Below are positions 1 to 11,274 of a stretch of 64,000 nt of DNA, in pieces. Source of the stretch: Ruegeria arenilitoris. Its GTDB lineage: Bacteria; Pseudomonadota; Alphaproteobacteria; Rhodobacterales; Rhodobacteraceae. Under the pieces are notes generated by a model. It worked only from the letters and a program-made list of their open reading frames with translations. It did no database searches and was not told the origin of the DNA. Each line of letters opens with the position of its first letter. Positions within the stretch are counted from its first letter, which is position 1. The DNA is taken from assembly GCF_013030265.1 (NCBI RefSeq), contig NZ_WPZQ01000016.1, positions 1-64,000 on the forward strand, read 5' to 3'. The position numbers were made by a program, and so were the translations under genes.

Positions 1-55
1 CAATCGTGCCGATGTTGACGTGCGGTTTTGTACGCTCAAACTTTTCCTTTGCCAT
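1..55 (-). CDS. tuf: Elongation factor Tu, N-terminal fragment (cut by window edge)
   Basis: Only the first 18 codons are present, reading MAKEKFERTKPHVNIGTI, which is the conserved N terminus of EF-Tu just ahead of the first GTP-binding motif. EF-Tu delivers aminoacyl-tRNA to the ribosome. A strong AGGAGG ribosome binding site at 61-66 lies five bases before the ATG. It follows fusA in the order rpsL-rpsG-fusA-tuf, the classical str operon. The rest of the gene lies outside the window. Confidence 0.93.
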   Translation of the reverse strand, partial: MAKEKFERTKPHVNIGTI

Positions 56-80
56 GATGGCCTCCTTTTTCGGTAATGAA

Positions 81-103
81 GGGAGCCCGTTAACCGAGCT
101 CCC
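81..103 (-). other. Hairpin in the fusA-tuf spacer
   Basis: GGGAGC at 81-86 pairs with GCTCCC at 98-103 around an 11-base loop. No T-run follows on the minus strand, so it looks more like an RNA-processing or partial-termination element than a full terminator. Confidence 0.4.
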
Positions 104-115
104 TCAAATCTTCGC

Positions 116-2233
116 TTATGCGTATTTCGCCTGGATCTCGTCCGAGATGTTCTGCGGAACCGGATCGTAGTGGTCGAACTGCATGGTGAACTGGGCACGA
201 CCCGACGACATCGAACGCAGAGTGTTGATGTAGCCGAACATGTTCGCCAGCGGAACGAACGCGTCGATCGCGATTGCGTTGCCGCGCGGTTCCTGACCAG
301 ACACCTGGCCACGACGCGAGGTCAGGTCACCGATGATACCGCCAGTGTATTCTTCCGGGGTGATCACTTCGACCTTCATGATCGGTTCCAGCAGTTTCGC
401 GCCAGCTTTGCGCATGCCTTCACGCATACACATACGGGCTGCGATTTCGAACGCCAGAACGCTCGAGTCAACATCGTGGAACTTACCGTCCAGCAGGGCA
501 ACCTTGAAGTCGATCACGGGGAAGCCAGCCAGAGGGCCGCTGTCCATGACAGACTGGATGCCTTTTTCAACACCCGGGATGTATTCCTTCGGAACGGCAC
601 CACCAACGATGCGGCTTTCGAACGAGTAACCTTCGCCCGGCTCGGTCGGAGTGATCTCTAGTTTAACCTCACCGAACTGACCCGAACCACCCGACTGTTT
701 CTTGTGGGTGTAGGTGTGTTCGACAGGCATCGAGATGGTTTCACGATAGGCCACCTGCGGTGCACCGATGTTCGCTTCAACCTTGAACTCACGCTTCAGA
801 CGGTCAACCAGGATGTCCAGATGAAGTTCGCCCATGCCCTTCATGATGGTCTGACCCGATTCCAGGTCGGTTTCCACACGGAAGGACGGGTCTTCGGCGG
901 CCAGACGGGCCAGACCCTGGGACATCTTCTCTTGGTCGCCCTTGGTTTTGGGCTCTACCGCGATCTCGATCACCGGATCGGGGAAGGTCATGGTTTCCAG
1001 AACCACCGGATCCTTCGCGTCACACAGGGTGTCACCGGTGGTGGTGTCTTTCAGACCCGCCAGCGCGATGATGTCGCCTGCAAACGCTTCTTCGATCTCT
1101 TCCCGGTTGTTCGAGTGCATCATCATCATACGACCGATGCGCTCTTTCTTACCTTTGGTCGAGTTCAGGATCGAGTCACCCTTGTTCATGGTGCCCGAGT
1201 AGATGCGAGTGAAGGTCAGCGATCCAACGAAGGGGTCGTTCATGATTTTGAACGCCAGGCCCGAGAACGCCATGTCGTCGTCTGCACGACGAGCGATGTC
1301 ACGAACTTCTTCCTCGTCGCCGGGTTTGAAGCCCATGTAATCAACAACGTCCAGCGGGCTGGGCAGATAGTCGATCACAGCGTTGAGCAGAGGCTGGACG
1401 CCTTTGTTCTTGAACGCCGAACCACCCAGAACCGGAACGAACGCGATTTCCAGAGTACCTTTACGCAGCAGGGCGCGCAGGGTCGGAACGTCGGGCTCAT
1501 TGCCTTCCAGGTATTCCATCATCGCGTCGTCGTCCATTTCGACGGCCGCTTCGATCATCTTGCCGCGCCATTCGTCAGCCATGTCTTTCAGACTGTCGCG
1601 GATAGGAGCTTTGATCCAGCTTGCGCCCAGATCTTCGCCCTGCCACAGCCACTCTTCCATGGTGACCAGGTCGATCAGACCTTCCAGCTCGGACTCGGCA
1701 CCGATCGGAATACCAACCGGAACAGCGCGTGCGCCGGTGCGGTCTTCGATCATGTTGACGCAGTTGAAGAAGTCAGCGCCGATCTTGTCCATTTTGTTGA
1801 CGAAAACCATACGCGGAACCTTGTAGCGGTCAGCCTGACGCCACACGGTTTCGGTTTGGGGCTCAACACCGGCGTTTGCGTCCAGAACGCAGACGGCACC
1901 GTCGAGAACCGCCAGCGAACGCTCAACTTCGATGGTGAAGTCAACGTGGCCGGGGGTGTCGATGATGTTCAGGCGGTGCTTAGGAGTTTCGGCGGTCTGA
2001 CCGTCTTCGGTGCGCTCCCAGAAAGTGGTGGTCGCAGCCGAAGTGATGGTGATGCCGCGTTCCTGCTCCTGCTCCATCCAGTCCATGGTGGCTGCACCAT
2101 CGTGCACCTCACCGATGTTGTGGGATTTACCAGTGTAATACAGGATACGCTCCGAGCAGGTGGTCTTACCTGCGTCGATGTGCGCCATGATACCGAAGTT
2201 ACGGTATAGTTCGAGCGGATATTCGCGTGCCAT
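116..2233 (-). CDS. fusA: Elongation factor G
   Basis: The 705-residue product is the translocation GTPase EF-G, which moves tRNA and mRNA through the ribosome and acts with RRF in recycling. All G motifs are intact: AHIDAGKTT at 17-25, RGITI (switch I) at 59-63, DTPGH at 92-96 and NKMD at 146-149. The later domains include the YRETI and [11 protein letters not shown] region of domain IV. Length is normal for the family. It lies 18 bp downstream of rpsG and upstream of tuf, so it is co-transcribed as part of the str operon. A degenerate paralogue is present at 37101-39029. Confidence 0.99.
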   Translation of the reverse strand: MAREYPLELYRNFGIMAHIDAGKTTCSERILYYTGKSHNIGEVHDGAATMDWMEQEQERGITITSAATTTFWERTEDGQTAETPKHRLNIIDTPGHVDFTIEVERSLAVLDGAVCVLDANAGVEPQTETVWRQADRYKVPRMVFVNKMDKIGADFFNCVNMIEDRTGARAVPVGIPIGAESELEGLIDLVTMEEWLWQGEDLGASWIKAPIRDSLKDMADEWRGKMIEAAVEMDDDAMMEYLEGNEPDVPTLRALLRKGTLEIAFVPVLGGSAFKNKGVQPLLNAVIDYLPSPLDVVDYMGFKPGDEEEVRDIARRADDDMAFSGLAFKIMNDPFVGSLTFTRIYSGTMNKGDSILNSTKGKKERIGRMMMMHSNNREEIEEAFAGDIIALAGLKDTTTGDTLCDAKDPVVLETMTFPDPVIEIAVEPKTKGDQEKMSQGLARLAAEDPSFRVETDLESGQTIMKGMGELHLDILVDRLKREFKVEANIGAPQVAYRETISMPVEHTYTHKKQSGGSGQFGEVKLEITPTEPGEGYSFESRIVGGAVPKEYIPGVEKGIQSVMDSGPLAGFPVIDFKVALLDGKFHDVDSSVLAFEIAARMCMREGMRKAGAKLLEPIMKVEVITPEEYTGGIIGDLTSRRGQVSGQEPRGNAIAIDAFVPLANMFGYINTLRSMSSGRAQFTMQFDHYDPVPQNISDEIQAKYA

Positions 2234-2251
2234 TTTTGATAAGCCTCTGAA

Positions 2252-2737
<486 letters not shown>

Positions 2738-3109
2738 TTACTTGGGACGCTTCGCGCCGTATTTCGAACGACGTTGCTTACGATCTTTGACGCCCTGAGT
2801 ATCCAGAACACCGCGCAGGATGTGGTAACGCACACCGGGAAGGTCTTTTACACGGCCGCCACGGATCAGAACAACTGAGTGTTCCTGCAGGTTGTGGCTT
2901 TCACCCGGGATGTACGAGATGACCTCGAACCCGTTGGTCAGGCGCACCTTGGCAACCTTACGCATAGCCGAGTTCGGCTTCTTCGGTGTGGTGGTGTACA
3001 CGCGGGTGCAAACGCCGCGCTTCTGCGGGCACTGCTCCAGGTGCATGGACTTCGAGCGTTTTACTTTGGGCTGCCGCGGCTTGCGGATCAGCTGCTGAAT
3101 AGTTGGCAT
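2738..3109 (-). CDS. rpsL: 30S ribosomal protein S12
   Basis: The 123-residue S12 protein starts [14 protein letters not shown]. An upstream in-frame extension of 30 codons exists but is rejected because the family starts at MPT. S12 forms part of the decoding centre. The TTPKKPNSA loop carries the lysine that is altered in streptomycin-resistant mutants, so this copy has the sensitive-type sequence. It is the first gene of the str operon and has a strong promoter about 230 bp upstream. Confidence 0.99.
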   Translation of the reverse strand: MPTIQQLIRKPRQPKVKRSKSMHLEQCPQKRGVCTRVYTTTPKKPNSAMRKVAKVRLTNGFEVISYIPGESHNLQEHSVVLIRGGRVKDLPGVRYHILRGVLDTQGVKDRKQRRSKYGAKRPK

Positions 3110-3336
3110 TCCGGTTTCTTCCCCGTTTTGCAACACACATGACATGCACGCGCATTGCGTGCGGTTAAATTCGCTGCACTTATGCGTCCACAAGCGCAAA
3201 ACCCGCGAACGTTCCCATTCCGAGGTGAACGTCGCGGTTGTTTATCAGAGGGCGCGAACGACAAAATTGTCCGGGCCTTGACCAGTTCATTACTGGAATC
3301 GGTTGTGGGGCGGCCCCCGGCACCGAGATGTCGCGC
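3110..3336 (-). other. Long 5' leader of the str operon
   Basis: About 220 bases separate the likely transcription start near 3330 from the rpsL start codon. I see no convincing small gene in it on either strand. Such leaders can carry translational control elements, but no structure stands out by eye. Confidence 0.4.
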
Positions 3337-3365
3337 GTAATAGGGGGAGTCGGCCCAAGTGTCAA
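3337..3365 (-). promoter_or_regulatory. Sigma-70 type promoter of rpsL-rpsG-fusA-tuf
   Basis: Reading the minus strand, TTGACA (3360-3365) and TATTAC (3337-3342) are separated by exactly 17 bases. This is close to consensus and fits a housekeeping ribosomal promoter. The position is intergenic and divergent from the plus-strand gene at 3506. Confidence 0.68.
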
Positions 3366-3505
3366 CAGCACACCCGTTGCGCTGCCGGTGATCCGGATTG
3401 CTATGGCCTATCAAAGCCCCAGTGCAGTTTCAATTCCAACTGCCAGTTGCGGCTCTGACGAGGCAGAGGCATAGTCGCCATAACTACGTTCTTTACGGAT
3501 TAGAC

Positions 3506-4312
3506 ATGCAAGTCATCGGTTTGTGCCGCTTCTCCTATCCTGCCTTCGGTGGTTTCCAGATTGAGCATGATACGATCGAGGAACGACGGCAGTACCTCTA
3601 TAGCCCGGAGAGACTGGAAGAGCGGTTTCGCCTGTTCGAGGCAACCACCTTGCCCTGTTTTCGCGAACAAACAGACGAAGACTATCAGTTGCTGATCGTA
3701 ATCGGTGACTGCCTGCCGAAACCTGCACTGGATCGTCTGCATGATCTCACCGCCGGAATGAAACAGGTTCGGATCATAAAGCGGCAGCCTGAACGCCATC
3801 GCAAGGTCATGAAAGAGATTCTTAACGCCGCCAGGGGTGATTTCAATCAGCCCTGCCTGCAGTTTCGGCACGACGATGATGATGCCGTATCGGTTGATTT
3901 CGTCGAGCGGCTGCGCATAGCAGCGGAAGAGTGCAAAGGGCTGATGGCTGAAAACCGATCTGTTGCCATCGACTACAATCACGGGTTTCTGGCCCGGTTT
4001 GGGCCAGAAGGGGTGCAGGCCAAGAAAGTGTTTCGGCATTTGTTGGGTGTCGCATTTGGCATGTATGTGCGCGGTGGTTGCCCACTGACGATCATGAACT
4101 TCACCCACCACAGGATCGGCAACTCGATGCCAGTCGTCAGCTATCCGGACGCGCCGATGTGGGTGCGCACGCTGAACCAGTTCAACGACTCACCCAATAC
4201 CCGGAACAGCAAGATCGAGATGACACCGCTAGATCCGGAACTCGAAGGTGAATTCATCGCGCGCTTTGCCATCGATCAGGATTACGTCAGACAGGTTCAC
4301 TCCGTTACTTGA
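3506..4312 (+). CDS. Putative rhamnosyltransferase-family protein
   Basis: From MQVIGLCRFSYP the product has 268 residues; an in-frame extension back to 3398 lacks family-like sequence. The N-terminal FSYPAFGGFQ, the CFREQTDEDYQLLIVIG segment and the acidic run FRHDDDDAVS resemble the 'putative rhamnosyl transferase' family (PF11316 type), which has a GT-A-like fold. The expected role is sugar transfer to a cell-surface glycan, but donor and acceptor cannot be read from the sequence. It is a lone gene, divergent from the str operon, and its last 16 bp overlap the convergent exporter gene. Confidence 0.68.
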   Translation: MQVIGLCRFSYPAFGGFQIEHDTIEERRQYLYSPERLEERFRLFEATTLPCFREQTDEDYQLLIVIGDCLPKPALDRLHDLTAGMKQVRIIKRQPERHRKVMKEILNAARGDFNQPCLQFRHDDDDAVSVDFVERLRIAAEECKGLMAENRSVAIDYNHGFLARFGPEGVQAKKVFRHLLGVAFGMYVRGGCPLTIMNFTHHRIGNSMPVVSYPDAPMWVRTLNQFNDSPNTRNSKIEMTPLDPELEGEFIARFAIDQDYVRQVHSVT

Positions 4313-5166
4313 TGGGTCCGTTCGCGGAACAGGGTGAACAGACCTGCGGCAACAACCAGCACCGCTCCAAGCATCGTGATCTGATCCGGCCATTCGTCGA
4401 ACACCAGCCACCCCAGTCCCAATGCCCAGATCAGGCTTGAGTATCTGAAGGGTGCTACGAAACCCACGTCCCCTACCCGCATCACCATGACGCTGAACAG
4501 GTATCCCATCAGCACAAAGACCGCCGCCGACGCGACCAACATTCCGGCGCCCGCCGAAACTGGAACCCAGCCTTCCAATATCGATGCGATTGCCGCAGCA
4601 GCGGTGATCGAAAGTGATGTCGCAAGCGTAACAACCATTGACGGCACCTCGGCTGACATACGCCGCGTAATAAGATCCCGCACGGTGACTGACGCGACCG
4701 CAACCAATGCGTACAGCGAAAATACACTAAAGCCTTCGGGTCCGGGCCGTACGATCAGCAACATGCCTATGAACCCAAGGGCAATCGCCAGGATACGTCG
4801 CCACCCAATATGTTCCGAGAAAAACAGAGCCGCACCCAGAGTGACAGTTAATGGCAATGCCTGCAGTACCGCTGTCACATTAGCCAGCGGCATGCTTTTT
4901 AACGCCGTCAGAAAGAAGAAAGTCGCTGACAGTTCCGCCAGACACCGCAACGCCACCAGCCATCTGTTATGGTGCGGGAAATTCAGGTGCAGCGATCCCA
5001 AAAAGCGGGCAAGTACATAGATCAGAATTGTAGCTAACGCGCCGCGAATAGCGACAAGCTGAAACAGCGGCAATTCCTGTAAGGCTACCTTAACCAGTGT
5101 ATCATTCACGGTAAAAGCTGCCATGCTTCCCACCATCAGCAAGGCGCCCTTAACATTTGGGGTCAT
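4297..5166 (-). CDS. EamA-family (DMT superfamily) membrane transporter
   Basis: The 289-residue protein has about ten hydrophobic segments arranged as two similar halves, each with EamA features. The first half runs MVGSMAAFTVNDTLVKVALQ onward and the second contains PFRYSSLIWALGLGWLVFDEWP. These inner-membrane carriers typically export amino acids or related metabolites, and the substrate here is unknown. It overlaps the 3' end of the convergent rhamnosyltransferase-like gene by 16 bp. The autotransporter gene upstream on the same strand is 206 bp away, so the two are probably separate units. Confidence 0.88.
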   Translation of the reverse strand: MTPNVKGALLMVGSMAAFTVNDTLVKVALQELPLFQLVAIRGALATILIYVLARFLGSLHLNFPHHNRWLVALRCLAELSATFFFLTALKSMPLANVTAVLQALPLTVTLGAALFFSEHIGWRRILAIALGFIGMLLIVRPGPEGFSVFSLYALVAVASVTVRDLITRRMSAEVPSMVVTLATSLSITAAAAIASILEGWVPVSAGAGMLVASAAVFVLMGYLFSVMVMRVGDVGFVAPFRYSSLIWALGLGWLVFDEWPDQITMLGAVLVVAAGLFTLFRERTHQVTE

Positions 5167-5275
5167 ATCAATCTGATCCGGCCTGAAATCAATCTGGCCA
5201 TTGGCTCAACCAGCAGACGCAATGTCAACTGGTCCAAGCAACAATTTACTGGGTCGCTCCCGTCGATGCCTCACT

Positions 5276-5304
5276 GTCCAAACCAGCAAACACTCGGTTT
5301 GGAC
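5276..5304. other. Inverted repeat downstream of the autotransporter gene
   Basis: GTCCAAACC at 5276-5284 pairs with GGTTTGGAC at 5296-5304 around an 11-base loop. No T-run follows on either strand. It may end or protect the mRNA of the gene at 5373-6752. The rest of the 206-bp gap shows nothing. Confidence 0.3.
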
Positions 5305-5372
5305 GCCAGGTTACCGTCCATCCGCAATACATCCATTCAGGCCGACGCACTTCTGAGCACGTTCACCTGCGC

Positions 5373-6752
5373 TTAAAAGTCAAAGTTGAAAGCAAGCTCG
5401 ACCTCGACCTCATTGTATCCACTCAGCCCGATGCCATCATAGGTCACTTTGGTAGTCCAACGACCACCATTTTCAGTCAAAATATCCGTACCAGCCGAAA
5501 GCGATCCAATGACATCTCCGGTGCTGTCGATGGTCATGTCATTGCTCAGCACACGCCTGTCTCCGGGCTGCTCAGCATACCAATCAACCCCGGCACTCAC
5601 AAAGGGTAGCCATTGCAAGCCGTTCGAGCCAATGATTGGGTCACGCCAGATATCAACCGCCAATCGGGTAATCAAAGTCTCAGCATTATGGCTGGTGACC
5701 GTAAATGTTGAGATTCCATTCGAGTATTGATGCGCAGGCATGTCGTCGTTTGCGTAAAAGATGCCAAGCTTCGGGAATATCGAATAGTTGCCGCTATTGA
5801 TACGTCTGGTGATGTTGGCATCAACAAAGAACCGGTCTGCGTCAAATGACGACCGATAGGCAGCTATGCCGTTTTTGAATTTTCGGTTGGCATATCCAAG
5901 CCAAATATCCACCAGCGTATATTCGTCCGGTCTCCACCCCAGATACGGACCTATGAAATAGCTGTTGGCATCCGCAGAAACTGTGTTGTTGAACGAGTCA
6001 GTGTCGGTTGATTCAAAACCACCTGCAAAACCAACCTTTACAGCCCCACTCTGCCACAAGTCCGCCCCAACGATAATCTGGGCGCTGTTGTCACGACCAC
6101 CTCGACCAAACTGGTTGTTGTTTGCATGAAGGTAGGTCACATCAAACCAGGCAAGGCTTTCTTCTTTGGTCGAAGTGGAACCGGCGCTATCGGCACCATA
6201 GGGGCCAAGTGCACGCCGGTTCAAACGCTCAGTAATCGACCAACGCCCTAGCAGGATCGGGGAAAAGCCAATAATGGCACTTTCGGTCAGTTGCTGACCG
6301 CCGGTAGCGCCTCCTCCATTAGGTTCGGTACCACCCCCACCGGGGCGGATCGGAACAGGTGGCAACGTCTGGTCTGGGCGCGCCAGTTGGTTGGTGGTTG
6401 CGATCTCGCAATCTCCACCATCGCCCGATATCTCGGAGAGGGTGTGCGCGCCAGCTGCGCCGGTAGCCACAACCGGAGAAGCCGAGATATGCAGCCCCTG
6501 TCCAACCCAGGTATCAACGCGGGTCGACGAAGCAGTTGCGTCAAGAGCAAATCTGGATCCGCCTGTCGTCCTGGACAGCCAAAGCGACTGACTGCCATCT
6601 TCTGTCGTTGTAAGTGAACGCAGACTTCCGAGCGATGCGCATGGAGCATTCTGAGCTGACAGGATATGCGGCGATAACCCGCACGCAAAAACCAAACCCA
6701 AGGCGAGGCTGGTCTTTGAGACAGGTCTTGGAGCGGTTCTGTTTAAAGCCAT
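5373..6752 (-). CDS. Autotransporter-type outer membrane beta-barrel protein
   Basis: The 459-residue protein has an N-terminal signal region (residues 1-33, ending ILSAQ), then only about 120 residues of possible passenger. A Pro/Gly-rich linker at about 130-153 (LPPVPIRPGGGGTEPNGGG) follows, then a barrel of about 280 residues with alternating aromatic strands such as VGFAGGFEST and YFIGPYLGW. The C terminus AFNFDF ends in Phe, as expected for insertion by the BAM complex. An AAGGTAGA ribosome binding site precedes the ATG. The passenger is far shorter than in classical adhesin or protease autotransporters, so the barrel itself may be the working part. The family call is firm, the function unknown. 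Confidence 0.76.
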   Translation of the reverse strand: MALNRTAPRPVSKTSLALGLVFACGLSPHILSAQNAPCASLGSLRSLTTTEDGSQSLWLSRTTGGSRFALDATASSTRVDTWVGQGLHISASPVVATGAAGAHTLSEISGDGGDCEIATTNQLARPDQTLPPVPIRPGGGGTEPNGGGATGGQQLTESAIIGFSPILLGRWSITERLNRRALGPYGADSAGSTSTKEESLAWFDVTYLHANNNQFGRGGRDNSAQIIVGADLWQSGAVKVGFAGGFESTDTDSFNNTVSADANSYFIGPYLGWRPDEYTLVDIWLGYANRKFKNGIAAYRSSFDADRFFVDANITRRINSGNYSIFPKLGIFYANDDMPAHQYSNGISTFTVTSHNAETLITRLAVDIWRDPIIGSNGLQWLPFVSAGVDWYAEQPGDRRVLSNDMTIDSTGDVIGSLSAGTDILTENGGRWTTKVTYDGIGLSGYNEVEVELAFNFDF

Positions 6753-6932
6753 TGGATTCTACCTTAAAAATAATTTCAATATATGCATCCAACAGGAACC
6801 CAGTCCATGCCTGCCCATTTCATTTTTTAGGTGTGTTGTAGCTGCTGCTTTCTTAAGTTGAATCTTCGGCCTGCGAGAAAAATGTGGCTGGCAAAGCAAT
6901 TGAGCTTTGCCAATCCAGTCGACTCAAAATCA

Positions 6933-6960
6933 AAAGGCCCCGCGAAATCGCGGGGCCTTT
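6933..6960 (-). terminator. Intrinsic terminator of rpoBC
   Basis: A 12-bp perfect stem (6933-6944 with 6949-6960) with a four-base loop lies 23 bp after the rpoC stop. The minus strand continues TTTTGATTTTG. It is the only strong terminator after the rplJL-rpoBC genes. The remaining AT-rich 6753-6932 is probably the promoter region of the autotransporter gene. Confidence 0.85.
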
Positions 6961-6982
6961 CTTTGTTCATATAGGAGAGCGA

Positions 6983-9900
6983 TTACTCGCGGCTTTCCGG
7001 TGTTTCTACCAGAACATCCAGCTCATCACCGACCATGTCGTCATCCATCATCGGAGCAGCCAGAGCAGCGGCCGCTTCGGCCTCTTCCCGGCGGGCTTCG
7101 ATCACCACGTTGTCACGCGACTGCGCGATATGGCGGACGCTTTGAGTTGCGCCACCGGTACCGGCAGGGATCAGGCGACCAACGATGACGTTCTCTTTCA
7201 GGCCAACCAGTTTGTCTTTCTTGCCCTGAACCGAAGCTTCGGTCAGCACACGAGTGGTTTCCTGGAACGACGCCGCCGAGATGAACGAACGCGTCTGCAG
7301 CGAGGCTTTGGTGATCCCCAGAAGGATCGGCTCGCCCTGTGCCGGACGACCACCGCGGGCGATGGTCTTCTCGTTGGCTGCGTCGAACTCCTGCTTGTCG
7401 ACATGTTCGCCTTTCAGCAGAGTGGTGTCGCCTGAATCCAGGATCTCCCACTTCTGCAGCATCTGGCGCACGATGACCTCGATGTGCTTGTCGTTGATCT
7501 TCACACCCTGCAGACGATAGACGTCCTGCACTTCGTCGATCATGTAATCCGCCAGCGCTTCGACACCCATGATGGACAGGATGTCATGCGGAGCCGGGTT
7601 ACCGTCCATCAGGTATTCACCCTTCTGGATGAAGTCCCCTTCGGCGACCGGGATGTGCTTGCCCTTGGGCACCATGTACTCGATGGTCTCCATGGACTCG
7701 TCAGCCGGTTCGATGCTGATGCGGCGCTTGTTTTTGTAGTCACGGCCAAAGCGCACGTAACCATCGGCTTCTGCGATGATCGCGTGATCTTTCGGACGAC
7801 GGGCTTCGAACAGTTCGGCCACACGCGGCAGACCACCGGTGATGTCCTTGGTCTTGGCACCTTCACGCGGGATACGCGCAACAACGTCACCGGCTTCAAC
7901 CTGCTGACCGTCTTCGACCGAAAGGATCGCATCCACCGACATCGGATAGTGAACCGGGTTACCCGAATCGTTGCGGACCGGCTCGCCATCTTCTCCGACC
8001 AGAATGATCTCGGGCTTCAGGTCGCTGCCTTTGGGGGCGGCGCGCCAATCGATCACGATCTTCTGGGTCATACCGGTTGCTTCGTCGGTCTCGTCGCGGA
8101 CAGCAAGGCCCGAAACAAGGTCGACGTATTTTGCGGTACCGGCTTTCTCAGCGATGATCGGCAGGGTGTAGGGATCCCACTCGAACAGCTTGTCGCCACG
8201 GGCCACTTTGGTGCCATCTTTGACAAACAGCTTGGAGCCGTAGCCCAGCTTGTGGCTGGCACGCTCTTCGCCATGTTCGTCCTTGATCACCAGCTTCATG
8301 TTCCGGCCCATTACCAGGCTGTCGCCTGCCGCATTGACCAGAATCTGCGGGTTCTCGAACGAAACAACACCGTCCTGGCTGGCTTCCTGGAACGACTGCT
8401 GACCACCTTGCGCAACACCACCGATGTGGAAGGTCCGCATCGTCAGCTGCGTACCGGGTTCACCGATGGACTGGGCGGCGATGATGCCGACAGCCTCACC
8501 CGTGTTCACCATAGTACCGCGTGCAAGGTCACGACCGTAGCAGGTCGCACAGACGCCTTCCTCGGACTCACAGGTCAGAGGCGAGCGGATGCGCATCGAC
8601 GCAACGGCAGCCTCGTCAATGGCGTCGGCCATACGTTCATCGATCAGCTGACCGGCAGCGACCAGAACCTCATCTGTACCCGGACGCAGAACGTCATCGG
8701 CAGACACACGGCCCAGCACACGTTCGGCCAGCGAAGCGACGACTTCACCGTCATTGACTGCAGCTTCGGCTGTGATCGCGCGCTCGGTTCCACAATCGAC
8801 CTCGCGAACGATGCAGTCCTGTGCGACGTCCACCAGACGGCGGGTCAGGTAACCCGAGTTCGCCGTCTTCAGAGCGGTATCCGACAGACCCTTACGGGCA
8901 CCGTGTGTCGAGTTGAAGTACTCGAGAACGGTCAGACCTTCTTTAAAGTTCGAGATGATCGGTGTCTCGATGATGTCGCCGTTCGGCTTGGCCATCAGGC
9001 CGCGCATACCGCCCAGCTGTTTCATCTGAGTAACCGACCCACGCGCACCCGAGTGAGCCATCATGTAGACCGAGTTTGGTTCCTGCTCGGAGCCATCCTC
9101 TGCCCGATCCGACGACGAGATCGTGCTCATCATCGCCTCGGTGACGCGGTCGTTACACTTCGACCAGGCATCGACAACTTTGTTGTACTTTTCACCCTGA
9201 GTGATCAGGCCGTCCATGTACTGTTGTTCGAAATCCTTCACCTGATCGCGGGTGTCATCAACGATGCCCCACTTGTCGCCCGGGATGACCATGTCGTCCT
9301 TACCGAACGAGATACCGGCCTTGAACGCTTCTTTGAAGCCCATCGACATGATCTGGTCACAGAAGATGACCGACTCTTTCTGACCGCAGTAGCGGTAGAC
9401 AGTGTCGATCACCTGCTGCACTTCTTTCTTACGCAGCAGACGGTTGACCAGCTCGAACGGCGCCTTGTTGTTCATCGGCAGCAGAGCACCCAGACGCACG
9501 CGGCCCGGAGTGGTCTCGAAACGCTGCTGAACTTCGTTGCCTTCGTCGTCGATCTGAGTGATCCGGGCAGTGATCTTCGAATGCAGGTGAACTTCACCCG
9601 CGTCCAGCGCGTGCTGGACCTCGTCTATCGAGCCGAACACTTTGCCTTCGCCCGGCATGCCTTCACGTTCCAGGGTCAGATAGTAGAGACCCAGGATCAT
9701 ATCCTGCGACGGAACGATGATCGGCGCGCCGTTTGCAGGCGACAGAACGTTGTTCGTCGACATCATCAGAACACGGGCTTCCAGCTGCGCCTCAAGGCTC
9801 AGCGGAACGTGAACAGCCATCTGGTCACCGTCGAAGTCAGCGTTAAAGGCCGAGCAGACCAGCGGGTGCAGCTGAATGGCTTTACCTTCGATCAGGACCG

Positions 9901-11224
9901 GCTCGAATGCCTGAATGCCAAGACGGTGCAGCGTCGGCGCACGGTTCAGCATGACAGGGTGTTCGCGGATCACCTCGTCGAGGATATCCCACACTTCGGG
10001 GCGCTCTTTCTCGACCAGTTTCTTCGCCTGCTTCACGGTCGAAGACAGACCCTTGGCTTCAAGGCGCGAGTAGATGAACGGCTTGAACAGCTCCAGCGCC
10101 ATCTTCTTGGGCAGACCACACTGGTGCAGCTTGAGTTCCGGACCGGTCACAATGACCGAACGGCCCGAGAAGTCGACGCGCTTACCCAAAAGGTTCTGAC
10201 GGAAGCGACCCTGTTTACCCTTCAGCATGTCCGACAGCGATTTCAGCGGACGCTTGTTGGCGCCGGTGATCACGCGGCCACGACGGCCGTTGTCGAACAG
10301 AGCATCTACGGATTCCTGCAGCATCCGCTTTTCGTTGCGGACGATGATGTCAGGCGCGCGCAGCTCGATCAGACGCTTCAGACGGTTGTTCCGGTTGATG
10401 ACCCGGCGATAGAGATCGTTCAGATCCGAAGTCGCAAAACGGCCACCATCCAGAGGAACCAGCGGACGCAGTTCCGGCGGAATGACCGGGATCACGGTCA
10501 TCACCATCCATTCAGGCCGGTTGCCCGACTCGAGGAAGGATTCAACAACCTTCAGACGCTTGATGATCTTCTTAGGCTTCAGCTCGCCGGTGGCTTCGGC
10601 CAGATCAGCGCGCAGCTGCTCGGCTTCGGCTTCCAGATCGATCTGGGCCAGCATCTCACGGATGGCTTCAGCGCCGATATTGGCGGTGAACGCGTCCATG
10701 CCATAGGCATCCTGCGCATCCATGTACTCTTCTTCGGTCAGCATCTGGCCGTAGGTCAGGTCGGTCAGACCGGGCTCGATGACGACATAGTTTTCAAAGT
10801 ACAGAACGCGTTCCAGATCGCGCAGCGTCATGTCCAGCATCAAACCGATGCGGGACGGCAGCGACTTCAGGAACCAGATATGCGCAACGGGCGCGGCCAG
10901 TTCGATGTGGCCCATACGCTCGCGGCGGACTTTCTGCAGGGTGACTTCCACACCGCATTTCTCGCAGACAACGCCGCGATACTTCATCCGCTTATATTTG
11001 CCGCACAGACATTCGTAATCTTTGATCGGGCCAAATATACGCGCGCAGAACAGACCGTCGCGTTCAGGCTTGAACGTCCGGTAGTTGATGGTTTCGGGCT
11101 TCTTGATCTCGCCATAGGACCAAGACAGGATCCGCTCGGGCGACGCCAGCGAGACCTTGATCTCGTCGAAAACCTTCGGGGGCGTCAGCGGGTTGAACGG
11201 GTTGTTGGTGATTTCCTGGTTCAT
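6983..11224 (-). CDS. rpoC: RNA polymerase subunit beta'
   Basis: The 1413-residue beta' subunit holds the catalytic Mg2+ of RNA polymerase in NADFDGD at 461-467. The N-terminal zinc ribbon uses C72, C74, C87 and C90, and a second zinc site lies in [13 protein letters not shown]. Length is normal for alphaproteobacteria. It follows rpoB after a 50-bp gap and ends just before a strong terminator, so it is the last gene of the rplJL-rpoBC unit. Confidence 0.99.
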   Translation of the reverse strand: MNQEITNNPFNPLTPPKVFDEIKVSLASPERILSWSYGEIKKPETINYRTFKPERDGLFCARIFGPIKDYECLCGKYKRMKYRGVVCEKCGVEVTLQKVRRERMGHIELAAPVAHIWFLKSLPSRIGLMLDMTLRDLERVLYFENYVVIEPGLTDLTYGQMLTEEEYMDAQDAYGMDAFTANIGAEAIREMLAQIDLEAEAEQLRADLAEATGELKPKKIIKRLKVVESFLESGNRPEWMVMTVIPVIPPELRPLVPLDGGRFATSDLNDLYRRVINRNNRLKRLIELRAPDIIVRNEKRMLQESVDALFDNGRRGRVITGANKRPLKSLSDMLKGKQGRFRQNLLGKRVDFSGRSVIVTGPELKLHQCGLPKKMALELFKPFIYSRLEAKGLSSTVKQAKKLVEKERPEVWDILDEVIREHPVMLNRAPTLHRLGIQAFEPVLIEGKAIQLHPLVCSAFNADFDGDQMAVHVPLSLEAQLEARVLMMSTNNVLSPANGAPIIVPSQDMILGLYYLTLEREGMPGEGKVFGSIDEVQHALDAGEVHLHSKITARITQIDDEGNEVQQRFETTPGRVRLGALLPMNNKAPFELVNRLLRKKEVQQVIDTVYRYCGQKESVIFCDQIMSMGFKEAFKAGISFGKDDMVIPGDKWGIVDDTRDQVKDFEQQYMDGLITQGEKYNKVVDAWSKCNDRVTEAMMSTISSSDRAEDGSEQEPNSVYMMAHSGARGSVTQMKQLGGMRGLMAKPNGDIIETPIISNFKEGLTVLEYFNSTHGARKGLSDTALKTANSGYLTRRLVDVAQDCIVREVDCGTERAITAEAAVNDGEVVASLAERVLGRVSADDVLRPGTDEVLVAAGQLIDERMADAIDEAAVASMRIRSPLTCESEEGVCATCYGRDLARGTMVNTGEAVGIIAAQSIGEPGTQLTMRTFHIGGVAQGGQQSFQEASQDGVVSFENPQILVNAAGDSLVMGRNMKLVIKDEHGEERASHKLGYGSKLFVKDGTKVARGDKLFEWDPYTLPIIAEKAGTAKYVDLVSGLAVRDETDEATGMTQKIVIDWRAAPKGSDLKPEIILVGEDGEPVRNDSGNPVHYPMSVDAILSVEDGQQVEAGDVVARIPREGAKTKDITGGLPRVAELFEARRPKDHAIIAEADGYVRFGRDYKNKRRISIEPADESMETIEYMVPKGKHIPVAEGDFIQKGEYLMDGNPAPHDILSIMGVEALADYMIDEVQDVYRLQGVKINDKHIEVIVRQMLQKWEILDSGDTTLLKGEHVDKQEFDAANEKTIARGGRPAQGEPILLGITKASLQTRSFISAASFQETTRVLTEASVQGKKDKLVGLKENVIVGRLIPAGTGGATQSVRHIAQSRDNVVIEARREEAEAAAALAAPMMDDDMVGDELDVLVETPESRE

Positions 11225-11274
11225 TTGTTACCTCAAATCTTGCGGAAGGGGGGACGGGAGAAAGGGCAGCGCCC

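Noticed and set aside
704..2209. Plus-strand open frame of about 500 codons opposite fusA
   Set aside because: Antisense shadow of fusA with no start signal or family resemblance.
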